Assembly: GCF_021398735.1 (NCBI RefSeq)
Contig: NZ_CP090349.1
Coordinates: 2,737,001 to 2,801,000, forward strand
Direction: 5' to 3'
Length of the DNA stretch: 64,000 nucleotides
Origin: Methylobacterium oryzae
GTDB taxonomy: Bacteria > Pseudomonadota > Alphaproteobacteria > Rhizobiales > Beijerinckiaceae
Every line of letters begins with the position of its first letter. Position 1 is the stretch's first letter. Position numbers and translations under genes: made by a program. The notes beneath the pieces are model-generated. The model was not told the DNA's origin. It saw only the letters and a list, made by a program, of their open reading frames with translations, and did no database searches. Shown piece by piece: positions 37,587 through 49,500 of this stretch.

Positions 37587-38300
<714 letters not shown>

Positions 38301-38599
38301 GCGGGCCACCCGCTGAGCAGATCTCCCGTGTGCCGGCGCAGATATGGCACGCGCGGCGGCGCGCCCCTTGCACGCCGCGCCCCGGCAGCCTCGATCAACC
38401 ACAGGGCGCATCGCTCCCGGCCCGCGACGCCAGCCGGACCGCAGACCTCCGAGCCCCGCAAGTGCACGCGCTCTTTAATCCGTTGCGCCGCGTGCGACGC
38501 GTCACGTCGCGGAAGACACCGGGCCCCTATCTTGTGATCACGCAAGACAAAACAGAGCCGAACAACCGGTCTGTACTGCGTTATCTCTGGAGCCTGACC
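38301..38599 (+). promoter_or_regulatory. Intergenic region before the 86-residue exported protein
   Basis: The 299 bp contain no credible gene. Near the 3' end is an 8-bp palindrome GTGATCAC inside CTTGTGATCACGCAAG, preceded by TATCTT, which could be part of a promoter for the small exported protein. Confidence 0.3.
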
Positions 38600-38860
38600 A
38601 TGAAGACCCGTATCGCCGCAGCCGTCACCGCACTTGTCCTTGGCGTTGCCCCGATCTCGTCCGCTCTGGCGGCGAACGGCGCCCGCTGGACGGGCCTCGC
38701 TCCCTACGAGGTCGAGACCACGGGCTCGCTCGGACTGGGGGTCCACGACAATCCCAACTACGTCGGCTGCCCGCTGAGCTCGGCCGCCGAGGGCAACGCC
38801 GACCAGCAGACCCGGCCGGTGAAGCAGTACGGCCAGACCTCCGGCGGCTACCGCTGCTGA
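38600..38860 (+). CDS. Small exported protein, 86 residues
   Basis: A classic signal peptide (MKTRIAAAVTALVLGVAPI, then SSALA cut site near residue 24) precedes a 60-residue mature protein rich in Gly, Asn, Tyr and Gln. Two cysteines (PNYVGCPLSS and the last residue) could form a disulphide. I recognise no domain; it looks like the small secreted or periplasmic proteins common in Methylobacterium. ATG at 38600 follows a GGAG. A 32-residue membrane peptide gene starts 17 bp downstream. Confidence 0.75.
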   Translation: MKTRIAAAVTALVLGVAPISSALAANGARWTGLAPYEVETTGSLGLGVHDNPNYVGCPLSSAAEGNADQQTRPVKQYGQTSGGYRC

Positions 38861-38876
38861 GCCGACGCGAGGACGG

Positions 38877-38975
38877 ATGAAGCTCAAGGCTCTCTCCTAC
38901 GTCATGATCGGCGCCTTCGTGAGCGGCCTGCTCATGACGTTCGTCGGTTCGGCCACCGCGCTGCTCGGGCAGTAA
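38877..38975 (+). CDS. Tiny membrane protein, 32 residues
   Basis: A short frame, MKLKALSYVMIGAFVSGLLM continuing to ALLGQ-stop (TAA). It has two lysines and then a single hydrophobic helix of about 24 residues, N-terminus positive. GAGGACGG lies just upstream of ATG 38877. It is close behind the exported-protein gene and probably on the same transcript. The function is unknown. Support comes from the ribosome site, the clean helix and the following hairpin. Confidence 0.6.
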   Translation: MKLKALSYVMIGAFVSGLLMTFVGSATALLGQ

Positions 38976-38981
38976 TCGAAA

Positions 38982-39010
38982 GGGCGCCGCTTCCGTCGGA
39001 GGGGGCGCCC
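38982..39010. terminator. Hairpin between convergent genes
   Basis: GGGCGCC (38982-38988) pairs with GGCGCCC (39004-39010). It lies just after the 32-residue gene and just before the end of the convergent glycosyltransferase gene. There is no U-run; it is a possible shared end point. Confidence 0.4.
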
Positions 39011-39034
39011 CCCCGCGTTCGGGCAGCCGGCGGG

Positions 39035-40402
39035 TCAGGACGCGCGGGACGGGCCGGGACCGGACTCGGCGGCCGTCAGCCGCTCGACGTAGTCGCAGGC
39101 GTCGAGGACGGCGTCGCGGCCGTCCGCCATCCGCGCCCGGGCCGCCGCGCAGGCCCGCGTCACCGCGGGGTCGGCGAGCAGCCGGCCGAGGACCCGCGCC
39201 GCCCGCGCGGGCCGGAAGGCGCGGCGGCTCAGGGTGGCGCCGAGATCCCGATCCTTCAGCCGCCGCCCCTCGTCGAAATGGTCGAAGGCCACGGGCACCA
39301 CCAGCTGCGGGACGCCCGCGGCCAGCGCCTGCGCCACCGTGCCGACGCCGCCGTGGTGGACCAGCGCCGCGCTGCGCGGCAGCAGGGCGCTCAGGGGGGC
39401 GTAGGGCAGGTGGATGATCCCGGCCGGCAGCGGCTTCGGGATCTGCCCCCCCTGCGGGGCGAGCAGGACGCCGCGCCGGCCCATGCGCCGGCACAGCCGC
39501 ACCGCAGTGTCGAAGAAGCCGGCGCCCTGGCGCATGGCCGAGCCGTAGGTGAACACGATCGGCGGGTCGCCCGCCTCGAGGAACGCTTCCAGCTCCGGCG
39601 GCATGGACGCCACGTCGCCGAACCGGTCGACCAGCGGGAAGCCGAGCTGCACCGCCTGGCCCGGCCAGTCGGCCTGGGGCTCCGCGTACCAGTCGGGGAA
39701 CATCAGGAGCATGCCGGTCGGGCTGTTCCACCAGTGCCGCAGCCGGTAGACCGGATCGAGGCCGAGACGCGCCCGCAGGGCGTTCAGCGGCGGGAGGGTG
39801 AACGGGCCGACCGCCACCTTGTCGACGCCGAGATTCACGTAGGCTCGCAGGGCGGCCGGCAGGACGCGCGGCAGCGGCAGGCCCGGCAGGCGCGGCGGAT
39901 CGTACCGGCTCTCGATCAGGAACGGCATGACGTGCAGCGTCGCGGTCGGCAGATCGTAGAGGTCCTGCGCGAGCCGCGCCCCCCAGCCCAGCGGCGAGGC
40001 GACCACCCGCAGGTCGATCCCCCGGGCGCGGGTCGCGCCGAGCCACAGGCAGGCCGGCTCGGCCACCCGCAGGGCGTAGTCGAACATCGGGCGGAACCCC
40101 TGCTGCGGGTGCCACAGATCCGGCTGGCGGATCACCGCCTCGTAATCGGCGACCGTGCCCAGGGGCTGGAAGGCGAGGCCGGCCCGGCGGGCCATCGCCT
40201 CGAACGGGGCCGGGGCCGCCAGCGAGACGCCGTGGCCGCGCTTCAGGAGCTCGTGCCCCAGCGCGATGAACGGAAGCACATCGCCGTGTGTGCCGACGGC
40301 CACGAGGGCGACGTCGAACCGTTCGACCGTCCGGTGCTCGGGAATGGCTTGCTCCTTCGAACTCCCCAGCCGGTGACGAGCTCGTCTTGAAGGCGGGGGC
40401 AT
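39035..40402 (-). CDS. GT1 family (MGT-like) glycosyltransferase
   Basis: A GT-B fold glycosyltransferase of the UGT/MurG-like GT1 class. The Rossmann start FDVALVAVGTHGDVLPFIALG and the nucleotide-sugar binding block HHGGVGTVAQALAAGVPQLVVP followed by AFDHFDEG are clear. It probably glycosylates a lipid, sterol/hopanoid or carotenoid-type acceptor; the substrate is not determinable. The listed start is ATG 40402, which lacks a Shine-Dalgarno. AAGGAG at 40352-40357 instead points to an ATT codon at 40343-40345 (436 residues), which would place the start a few residues before the domain, as in homologues. Further upstream ATGs at 40423 and 40492 are weaker. It stands alone on the minus strand between lolD and dnaE. 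Confidence 0.87.
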   Translation of the reverse strand: MPPPSRRARHRLGSSKEQAIPEHRTVERFDVALVAVGTHGDVLPFIALGHELLKRGHGVSLAAPAPFEAMARRAGLAFQPLGTVADYEAVIRQPDLWHPQQGFRPMFDYALRVAEPACLWLGATRARGIDLRVVASPLGWGARLAQDLYDLPTATLHVMPFLIESRYDPPRLPGLPLPRVLPAALRAYVNLGVDKVAVGPFTLPPLNALRARLGLDPVYRLRHWWNSPTGMLLMFPDWYAEPQADWPGQAVQLGFPLVDRFGDVASMPPELEAFLEAGDPPIVFTYGSAMRQGAGFFDTAVRLCRRMGRRGVLLAPQGGQIPKPLPAGIIHLPYAPLSALLPRSAALVHHGGVGTVAQALAAGVPQLVVPVAFDHFDEGRRLKDRDLGATLSRRAFRPARAARVLGRLLADPAVTRACAAARARMADGRDAVLDACDYVERLTAAESGPGPSRAS

Positions 40403-40532
40403 GCCAGCCCGCCCGATCCGCATCAAGACACTTTTTACCCTGTCGAAGAAACGGGGCCGCCCTGTGACCCGCAGACCCTTTCCATAGAACAAAACATGAA
40501 CATACTAGGGCCGGAACACAGGAGGCAGGTCG

Positions 40533-40637
40533 ATGCTGAAGCGGGTGATCCTGACCGGAGTGGTCGAGTTCATGGCGTTCGGGATGCTGTTCGCGGCGGT
40601 GGGCGCCTGGGCGATAGCCTTGGCACCGGTTCGTTAG
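40533..40637 (+). CDS. Tiny membrane protein, 34 residues
   Basis: ATG at 40533, preceded by ACAGGAGGCAGGTCG (strong Shine-Dalgarno), opens MLKRVILTGVVEFMAFGMLF, ending LAPVR-stop (TAG 40635-40637). It is one hydrophobic helix of about 26 residues with positive charges at both ends and a glutamate in the middle. It is divergent from the glycosyltransferase and upstream of dnaE. Family unknown. Confidence 0.6.
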   Translation: MLKRVILTGVVEFMAFGMLFAAVGAWAIALAPVR

Positions 40638-40842
40638 CCGGATTTTTCCGAAGACTGCCCGGTTCCGTCCGCGGACGGGTTATGCACAGGCGATCGCCCC
40701 GTAGGCGCCGATTGTCCACAGGGCTGGGCCGAACTGGTGCTTCCGGGGCACGACCGGTGGATATCGTCCGCCGGCGGCGCGGCGCACGTCGACTTGAGGC
40801 CGGCGAGCGGGGATGCTGCCCGACCCCGGAACAAGGTCGGCC

Positions 40843-44373
<3,531 letters not shown>

Positions 44374-44424
44374 GGGGCGGCTGATACCAAGCGCGTGTGG
44401 GTTCGGTTGGCCCGCGCCGTCTTC

Positions 44425-44502
44425 GCGAGCGGAGCGAAGCGATCCAGGGACGCGCCACGCTCGATGAGGGCGCGCGACACGGGGTTGCTTCGCTCCGCTC
44501 GC
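44425..44502. repeat. Palindromic element downstream of dnaE
   Basis: Perfect 16-bp arms (44425-44440 and 44487-44502; GCGAGCGGAGCGAAGC) with a 46-base spacer, in the gap between convergent dnaE and the L,D-transpeptidase gene. The look is of a BIME/REP-like intergenic palindrome. No U-run follows, but it may still end or protect both transcripts. Confidence 0.8.
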
Positions 44503-44566
44503 AAGGACGGGTGGGCTTTTGTGAGTTCTGTCGCCGGGAATTGTAGGTGCGTGCCCGTCGAGGCCC

Positions 44567-45241
44567 TCAGCTCGCCGCCGTCCCGCTGGCTGCCAGCACC
44601 ACCGCCCGGCTCCCCACCGGCACGCGGGCGTACAGGTCGATGATGTCCTGGTTCAGGAACCGGACGCAGCCCGACGACACCATCGTGCCGATGGTCTGCG
44701 GCTCCGTGGTGCCGTGCAGGCGGTAGAGCGTGTCGCCTCCGTCCCGATAGAGGTAGAGCGCCCGCGGACCGAGCGGATTGCCGGCCCCGCCGGGCAGGCC
44801 GCCGGCATAGGGCCCGTAGCGCTCGGGCTCCCGCTTGATCATGGCCTGGGTCGGCGTCCAGCGCGGCCATTCGGCCTTGCGGGCGATGACGGCCGCGCCT
44901 CGGAAGTTGAACGCCTCATCGCGACCGACGCCCACGCCGTAGCGGATGGCGCGCCCGCCCTCGCGCACGAGGTAGGCGTAGCGCGCCGAAGGATCGACCA
45001 CGATCGTGCCCGGCGGCTCGGCCGTGGCGTAGGCCACCTCCCGGCGCAGGAAGCGCGGGTCTATCGCGGACAGGTCCACCGCCGGCACGGGGAAGGGCTC
45101 GCCGTCGAGCGCGGCGTAGAGGGCCGTGTAGGCCGGGTCGACGGGCGGGCGCAGCGCGGCGACGGGGCGCGGCTCGCGGGTGACGCAGCCGGCGACGAGC
45201 AGGGGCGTGCCGGCGAGCAGGCTGCGGCGGGTCGGAAACAT
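44567..45241 (-). CDS. L,D-transpeptidase (YkuD family), lipoprotein
   Basis: A 224-residue envelope enzyme with the YkuD domain, which forms 3-3 cross-links in peptidoglycan or attaches lipoproteins to it. The active-site block reads LHGTTEPQTIGTMVSSGCVR, with the catalytic cysteine and the upstream His (SSGC replaces the commoner SHGC). Other family segments are AVIARKAEWPRWTPT and NPLGPRALYLY. The N-terminus MFPTRRSLLAGTPLLVAGC has twin arginines and ends in a lipobox, so it is probably a Tat-exported or Sec-exported lipoprotein. ATG at 45241 is chosen because the signal sequence starts there. It is divergent from a LysR gene. Confidence 0.88.
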   Translation of the reverse strand: MFPTRRSLLAGTPLLVAGCVTREPRPVAALRPPVDPAYTALYAALDGEPFPVPAVDLSAIDPRFLRREVAYATAEPPGTIVVDPSARYAYLVREGGRAIRYGVGVGRDEAFNFRGAAVIARKAEWPRWTPTQAMIKREPERYGPYAGGLPGGAGNPLGPRALYLYRDGGDTLYRLHGTTEPQTIGTMVSSGCVRFLNQDIIDLYARVPVGSRAVVLAASGTAAS

Positions 45242-45307
45242 CGATGCTGCGCTCCAAGGTCTGGCGACGACGCACAGAACCGCCACGCGGCCGCCCCGTC
45301 CATCGGC

Positions 45308-45328
45308 TATGGGGTGATCGCACCCATA
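45308..45328. promoter_or_regulatory. Dyad operator between L,D-transpeptidase and lysR
   Basis: TATGGG (45308-45313) and CCCATA (45323-45328) form a perfect 6-bp dyad with 9-bp spacing. It is the size and symmetry of a LysR recognition site, just before the lysR start in the 101-bp divergent promoter region. Binding is inferred from position and form. Confidence 0.4.
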
Positions 45329-45342
45329 ACCGGATGGCATCC

Positions 45343-46254
45343 ATGGATCTGACGCTGGCCCTGCGCGCGTTCCTCCGGACCGTCGAGCGCGGCTCGATGA
45401 CCGCGGCCGCGCGCGACCTCGCGGTGTCGCAGCCGGCGATCAGCAAGCATCTGCGCAATCTGGAGGCCCAGGTCGGCGCGCGGCTCCTCGAACGGTCCGC
45501 GCGGCTGGTGCGTCCGACCCAGCAGGGCCAGCGGCTCTACGCGGCCTGTCAGCCCGCGCTCGCCACGATCGACGCCGCCCTGGAAGATGCCCGCACCGAG
45601 GCTGGCCGCATCGAAGGCCGGCTGCGGCTGCACGCGCCCGCCTGCATCGGGGCGGCCCATCTGCACCGGATCGTGGCGGCGTTCCAGGCCGAGAATCCGC
45701 GGGTCACGGTCGATCTCGTGCTGGACAACCGGCTGATCGACCTCGTCTACGAGGATTACGACCTCGCGCTCCGCTACGGCCGGCCCCACGGGCAGGACGT
45801 CGTGACGCGGCGGCTCGGCTGGGTGCGCCGCATCCTGGTCGCCGCCCCGGCATACTTGGCGCGGGCCGGCGGCATCGACGCGCCCGGGCAGATCGCCGAC
45901 CGGGCCCTCGTGACGACCACGTCGGCCCTGGACGACCGGAACACGCTCGTACTCCAGCACGGGCGCGAGACGCTGAGCCTCGCCGTCCGCCCGGCCCTGC
46001 GGACCAACAGCGCGGAGGTGCTGTTGGCCGAACTGCGCGCGGGACGGTACATGGGCCCGGTCCAGCACCTGCTGGTCGCCGAGGACTTGGCGGCCGGCCA
46101 CCTCGTCCGCGTCCTGCCCGCGTACGAGGTGCGGTCGACGGACGCCTATCTGGTCTACCCTTCGGTCCGCCACATGCGCCCGGTCGTCCGCGCATTCACC
46201 GATTTCGCCGTGCCGCGCATCCGCGCCATCGAGGGGATCAGCCACGCCGGTTGA
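45343..46254 (+). CDS. LysR-family transcriptional regulator
   Basis: A 303-residue regulator. The N-terminal winged helix reads MDLTLALRAFLRTVERGSMT, then AARDLAVSQPAISKHLRNLE, and a two-lobed periplasmic-binding-protein-like effector domain fills residues 90-295. The closest general type is the CrgA/YafC-like subgroup (LRLHAPACIGAAHLHRI). The effector is unknown. An in-frame ATG nine bases earlier (45334) is equally possible. It is divergent from the L,D-transpeptidase, with a dyad between, so that gene and lysR itself are likely targets. Confidence 0.9.
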   Translation: MDLTLALRAFLRTVERGSMTAAARDLAVSQPAISKHLRNLEAQVGARLLERSARLVRPTQQGQRLYAACQPALATIDAALEDARTEAGRIEGRLRLHAPACIGAAHLHRIVAAFQAENPRVTVDLVLDNRLIDLVYEDYDLALRYGRPHGQDVVTRRLGWVRRILVAAPAYLARAGGIDAPGQIADRALVTTTSALDDRNTLVLQHGRETLSLAVRPALRTNSAEVLLAELRAGRYMGPVQHLLVAEDLAAGHLVRVLPAYEVRSTDAYLVYPSVRHMRPVVRAFTDFAVPRIRAIEGISHAG

Positions 46255-46318
46255 CCAGCTCCGGTGCGCTGCGGCCGCGACGAACGGGCCGGGGTGGCCG
46301 ACCGCCGCGATCGCGACC

Positions 46319-46942
46319 CTAGAACGGCGCCGCGAGGCAGCCGCTCAGGGCGCCCTTCAGCGCGGCGGCGTCGGCCTCCGCCACCGTGAACGTGGCCGTC
46401 AGGGTCGGGTCCTCGCCGCGCGGGCTCGCCTGCGTCCAGGTCAGCTTCGTCCCGGGCTGGACGAGGGCCAGGGCGACCCCGCGCAGCGGATCCTCGCCGC
46501 GGCGCGCGCCCGCCACCGTCAGCGTGAAGCCCGCATCGGCCCCGGTCGCGGCGCCGCGGACCGGCATGCGCACGGAGCGCACGCTGCCGGCGCTGGAGAC
46601 CAGGAGGCCGGTCAGGGGCTTCTCGCTGTCGGCCCCTTCGAGGCCCGCGAAATCGAAGCGCGGCGCCAGTTCGGCGAAGCGCGGCACGGTCAGCGCCGCC
46701 GACAGGCCGGTGCCGCCCGGATCGCAGGCGACGTGCAGGGTCGCCGGCCGCTGGTCCGCCGCGAGGGTCGCGGTGCCGCTCAAGTCCGCGCTGCCGCCGG
46801 GCGCCCGGGCGCTGCCGGCGAGCAGGGGGGTCCGGCCGGTCAGGATGTCGGACAGGCTGTCGCCGCGGCTCAGCGGCCCGGCAAGCAGAGCAACGGCGGC
46901 GATGACGACCACCGCCAGGGCCACGCCGATCCGGAGCCGCAT
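46319..46942 (-). CDS. Membrane-anchored/exported protein of unknown function
   Basis: A 207-residue protein with an uncleaved or cleaved signal helix (MRLRIGVALAVVVIAAVALL) and a periplasmic beta-rich domain. There are two cysteines (HVACDPGG and SGCLAAPF near the end), possibly a disulphide. I recognise no family. The start at 46942 has GGAGGAT upstream. It converges with lysR across 64 bp. Confidence 0.7.
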   Translation of the reverse strand: MRLRIGVALAVVVIAAVALLAGPLSRGDSLSDILTGRTPLLAGSARAPGGSADLSGTATLAADQRPATLHVACDPGGTGLSAALTVPRFAELAPRFDFAGLEGADSEKPLTGLLVSSAGSVRSVRMPVRGAATGADAGFTLTVAGARRGEDPLRGVALALVQPGTKLTWTQASPRGEDPTLTATFTVAEADAAALKGALSGCLAAPF

Positions 46943-47117
46943 CCCATCCTCCGCCTGTGGACATCACGGGCCGGCGGCATAGACGATCGCGGCCGCATCG
47001 CAACCCTCCGTTCACCACGTCCGCAGGGAATCGTCCGCCGGCGCGCCCGCGTGCACTGCAGCAACTCGGTAAAAACCGATCGTTCCTATGCACCGACGCT
47101 CAACCTTGAGCGTCGCC

Positions 47118-47261
47118 ATGCGCACGAAGATCCTGCTCGTCCTCACCCTCCTCGTCTACGTCACCACCGGCCGCGCCCCCGGCATCCGGGAGCCGCGCAA
47201 TCCGGACGCGGAGCACGGCGGCGGGCGCCTCGTGGTCGCGACCAAGCGGGCCTGGATCTGA
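47118..47261 (+). CDS. Small secreted/membrane protein, 47 residues
   Basis: A short frame starting MRTKILLVLTLLVYVTTGRA and ending TKRAWI-stop. It is a signal-like hydrophobic segment followed by about 28 polar residues rich in Arg, Gly and Pro. The Shine-Dalgarno is weak (TTGAGCG), so it is less certain than the other tiny genes. Family unknown. Confidence 0.4.
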   Translation: MRTKILLVLTLLVYVTTGRAPGIREPRNPDAEHGGGRLVVATKRAWI

Positions 47262-47330
47262 ACCGCTGCCCGGTCGACGCGACCGTCCTCGCGAGCACGG
47301 CTGCACCGACGCGCTCGACAGGAGACGGTC

Positions 47331-48026
47331 TCACCCCCCGGGCGCGCAGGCCCTGAGGCGCGCGGCCACGAGGGCCTGGAGGCTCCAGAGGTGGCGGTCG
47401 CGGATGCCGAGGCGCTCGCAGGCCTCCACGGTCCGGAACAGGTACTCGGCGCTCGGCCCTTTGTGGCCGCAGGCCGCGGCGATCTTCTCGGCGATCTCGG
47501 AATCCGAGAGGCGTCCGGCGTAGCGGTCGCTGGCGCGGTTCGCCAGGAAGGTCAGGGCCGGGACGGTCCCGGCCTCGGTGGCGACCGGCAGCCAGCGGGC
47601 GACGTAGCCGCGGCCGCGCATCTCGCGGCGCCAGACCGGCATCAGCGCCTCGCGGATCTCCATGCCGGGCAGGCGGAAGGCCACGCCCCGGCACAGGCCG
47701 CCGCGGTCCAGCGCCAGGACGAAGCCCGGCCGTTCCGGCGTGCCGCGGAACCGCCGCTGGAGCAGGCAGAAGCGGCGGTGGAAGCCGCGCACCGTCCCGA
47801 TCCGGCGCTCGGCCACCGGGAATTCCGGGTTCCACATCAGCGAGCCGTAGGCGAAGACCCAGAGGTCGCTGCCCTCGCGCCCGGCGACGATCGCGTCGAG
47901 CCCCGGGCGCAACTCGGCGTCCGACAGAACCTCGAGCGCGCTCGGGTCGTCGGGGATCGGGACGGAATGGGCGCGGGCGATCAGGTCGAGGCTGAGGTCG
48001 AGGGTGCGGACGGACGCGGCGGGCAT
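47331..48026 (-). CDS. chaC: Gamma-glutamylcyclotransferase (ChaC type)
   Basis: A 231-residue ChaC-like enzyme that splits glutathione to 5-oxoproline and Cys-Gly in the cytosol. The substrate loop VFAYGSLMWNPEFPVAERR lies near residues 57-75, and the fold continues with GFHRRFCLLQRRFRGTPERP and the catalytic Glu region GMEIREALMPVWRREM. It is 20 bp downstream of the gene at 48047-48469 on the same strand and is probably co-transcribed with it. Confidence 0.92.
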   Translation of the reverse strand: MPAASVRTLDLSLDLIARAHSVPIPDDPSALEVLSDAELRPGLDAIVAGREGSDLWVFAYGSLMWNPEFPVAERRIGTVRGFHRRFCLLQRRFRGTPERPGFVLALDRGGLCRGVAFRLPGMEIREALMPVWRREMRGRGYVARWLPVATEAGTVPALTFLANRASDRYAGRLSDSEIAEKIAAACGHKGPSAEYLFRTVEACERLGIRDRHLWSLQALVAARLRACAPGG

Positions 48027-48046
48027 AGGCCCTCAACGCCCGGGCC

Positions 48047-48469
48047 TCACGGCTTGTTGCCCAGCGCGTCGAGTTCGGGGAAGGGCCGGGTGCGGTGTCC
48101 GGTGCAGACCTCGTCGTCGTCGAGCACCGTGAGCCGGTCGTTGTCGTAGCGCAGCGCCACCCTCGGGCGCTCGGGCTTGCCGAAGGTCCGGCCGTACATC
48201 CGGCCCGACACGCAGTAGATCACCCGGCCGCCCTCGGCGATCGGCCCGGCGATCCGGCTGCCCGCGAACCGCACCGGCAGCAGCGAGACCGCGCCGAAAT
48301 CGACCTGCCTCAGCGCCAGGGCGGCGATCCGCCGGAGGAGGGCCGGGGAGGGGTCGGCCTCGGCGGCGGGCTCGGCGGCGGGCTTCGGTGCGCGCGGCGC
48401 GGCCTGCGCGCCGGCGGCGAGGAGGACCAGCAGGGCGGCGAGGGCGGCGAGGGCGGCGCGGAGCGGCAT
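48047..48469 (-). CDS. Small exported protein of unknown function
   Basis: A 140-residue protein with a signal peptide (MPLRAALAALAALLVLLAA, cut after AQA near residue 23), an Ala/Pro/Glu linker and a compact domain with RIAGPIAEGGRVIYCVSGRM, ALRYDNDRLTVLDDDEVCTG and two cysteines. The domain is not recognised. It precedes chaC by 20 bp and is divergent from recO. Confidence 0.72.
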   Translation of the reverse strand: MPLRAALAALAALLVLLAAGAQAAPRAPKPAAEPAAEADPSPALLRRIAALALRQVDFGAVSLLPVRFAGSRIAGPIAEGGRVIYCVSGRMYGRTFGKPERPRVALRYDNDRLTVLDDDEVCTGHRTRPFPELDALGNKP

Positions 48470-48553
48470 CGGTCATCGCTATCCGGCCAAGGTTGCCCGA
48501 GGCTGGGACCGCGCGGGGCAGCGCCGGCGGCCGCGGCCCCCTATATGAGAGAC

Positions 48554-48570
48554 AGGCGCGGAGCGCGCCT
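48554..48570 (+). promoter_or_regulatory. Hairpin in the recO leader
   Basis: AGGCGCG-GAG-CGCGCCT (7-bp stem, 3-base loop) lies 35 bp upstream of the recO ATG, just after TATATG. It may be a leader stem of the recO mRNA. Confidence 0.3.
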
Positions 48571-48605
48571 CTCACCCGATCCCTCACACGAAGACGCGAC
48601 GTTCG

Positions 48606-49325
48606 ATGCAGTGGACCGACGACGCCCTGGTGCTCGGCCTGCGCCGGCACGGGGAGACCGGCGTCATCCTCGAGGCCATGACCGAGGCCCACGGGCGCCA
48701 TCTCGGCCTCGTGCACGGTGGGCGCTCGCGCCGGATGCAGCCCGTGCTGCAGGCCGGGAACCGGGTCCGCGTGACGTGGCGGGCGCGCCTCGACGAGGGT
48801 CTCGGCGCCTACGCGGTCGAGCCCCTGGACTCGCAGGTCTCGCGGCTGATCGGGTCGAGCCTCGCCCTCTACGGCATGAACCACATGGCCGCGCTTCTGC
48901 GGCTCCTCCCCGAGCGCGACCCGCATCCGGCGCTCTACGCGGCGGCGGGGATCCTGGTCGAGCACCTCGACGACCCCGCCATCGCCCCGCCCCTGATGGT
49001 GCGGTTCGAGCTGGCGATCCTGTCGGAACTCGGCTTCGGCCTCGACCTCACCGCCTGCGCGGCCACCGGCGGCAACGACGCCCTGGCCTACGTGTCGCCG
49101 AAGAGCGGCCGGGCGGTCAGCGCCTCGGCGGGCGAGCCCTACCGGGACCGCCTGCTGGCGCTCCCGACCTTCCTGCACGCGGGCGGATCCCCGGGTCCCG
49201 ACGGCGTTGCCCAAGGGTTTACCTTGACGGGGTACTTCCTCGACCGGCACGTCTGGGGCCCCCGCGGCCTCGGGCCGCCCGAGGAGCGGGCGCGATTCGT
49301 TGCGCTCGGCCGCGAGGCCGGGTAA
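48606..49325 (+). CDS. recO: DNA repair protein RecO
   Basis: A 239-residue recombination mediator that, with RecR, loads RecA onto SSB-coated single strands. The N-terminal OB fold begins [19 protein letters not shown], and the helical C-terminal half contains [20 protein letters not shown]. The zinc-finger cysteines of some RecO proteins are absent, as is usual for alphaproteobacteria. In relatives recO lies near parC, as here (175 bp upstream of it). Confidence 0.94.
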   Translation: MQWTDDALVLGLRRHGETGVILEAMTEAHGRHLGLVHGGRSRRMQPVLQAGNRVRVTWRARLDEGLGAYAVEPLDSQVSRLIGSSLALYGMNHMAALLRLLPERDPHPALYAAAGILVEHLDDPAIAPPLMVRFELAILSELGFGLDLTACAATGGNDALAYVSPKSGRAVSASAGEPYRDRLLALPTFLHAGGSPGPDGVAQGFTLTGYFLDRHVWGPRGLGPPEERARFVALGREAG

Positions 49326-49354
49326 TGTTCGTGTTCTGTTCTTAATGCCCCGTC

Positions 49355-49465
49355 GTCGTTCCGGGTGCCGAAGGCGCGCCCGGAATCCAGAACCACCGTC
49401 CGCGCGCACGCGCGGGACGTCGGCGGCTCTGGATTCCGGGTCCCGCTGCGCGGCCCCGGAATGAC
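49355..49465. repeat. Palindromic element between recO and parC
   Basis: Inner arms of 13 bp are perfect (49379-49391 and 49428-49440; CCCGGAATCCAGA). Outer arms (49355-49365 GTCGTTCCGGG and 49455-49465 CCCGGAATGAC) match at 10 of 11. The GTCATTCCGGG/CCCGGAATGAC terminus is a motif seen in intergenic repeats of many alphaproteobacteria. It occupies most of the recO-parC gap. Confidence 0.8.
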
Positions 49466-49500
49466 GGCGCGCGGTGAAGACGTTGTAGTGAGGAGCCGTC

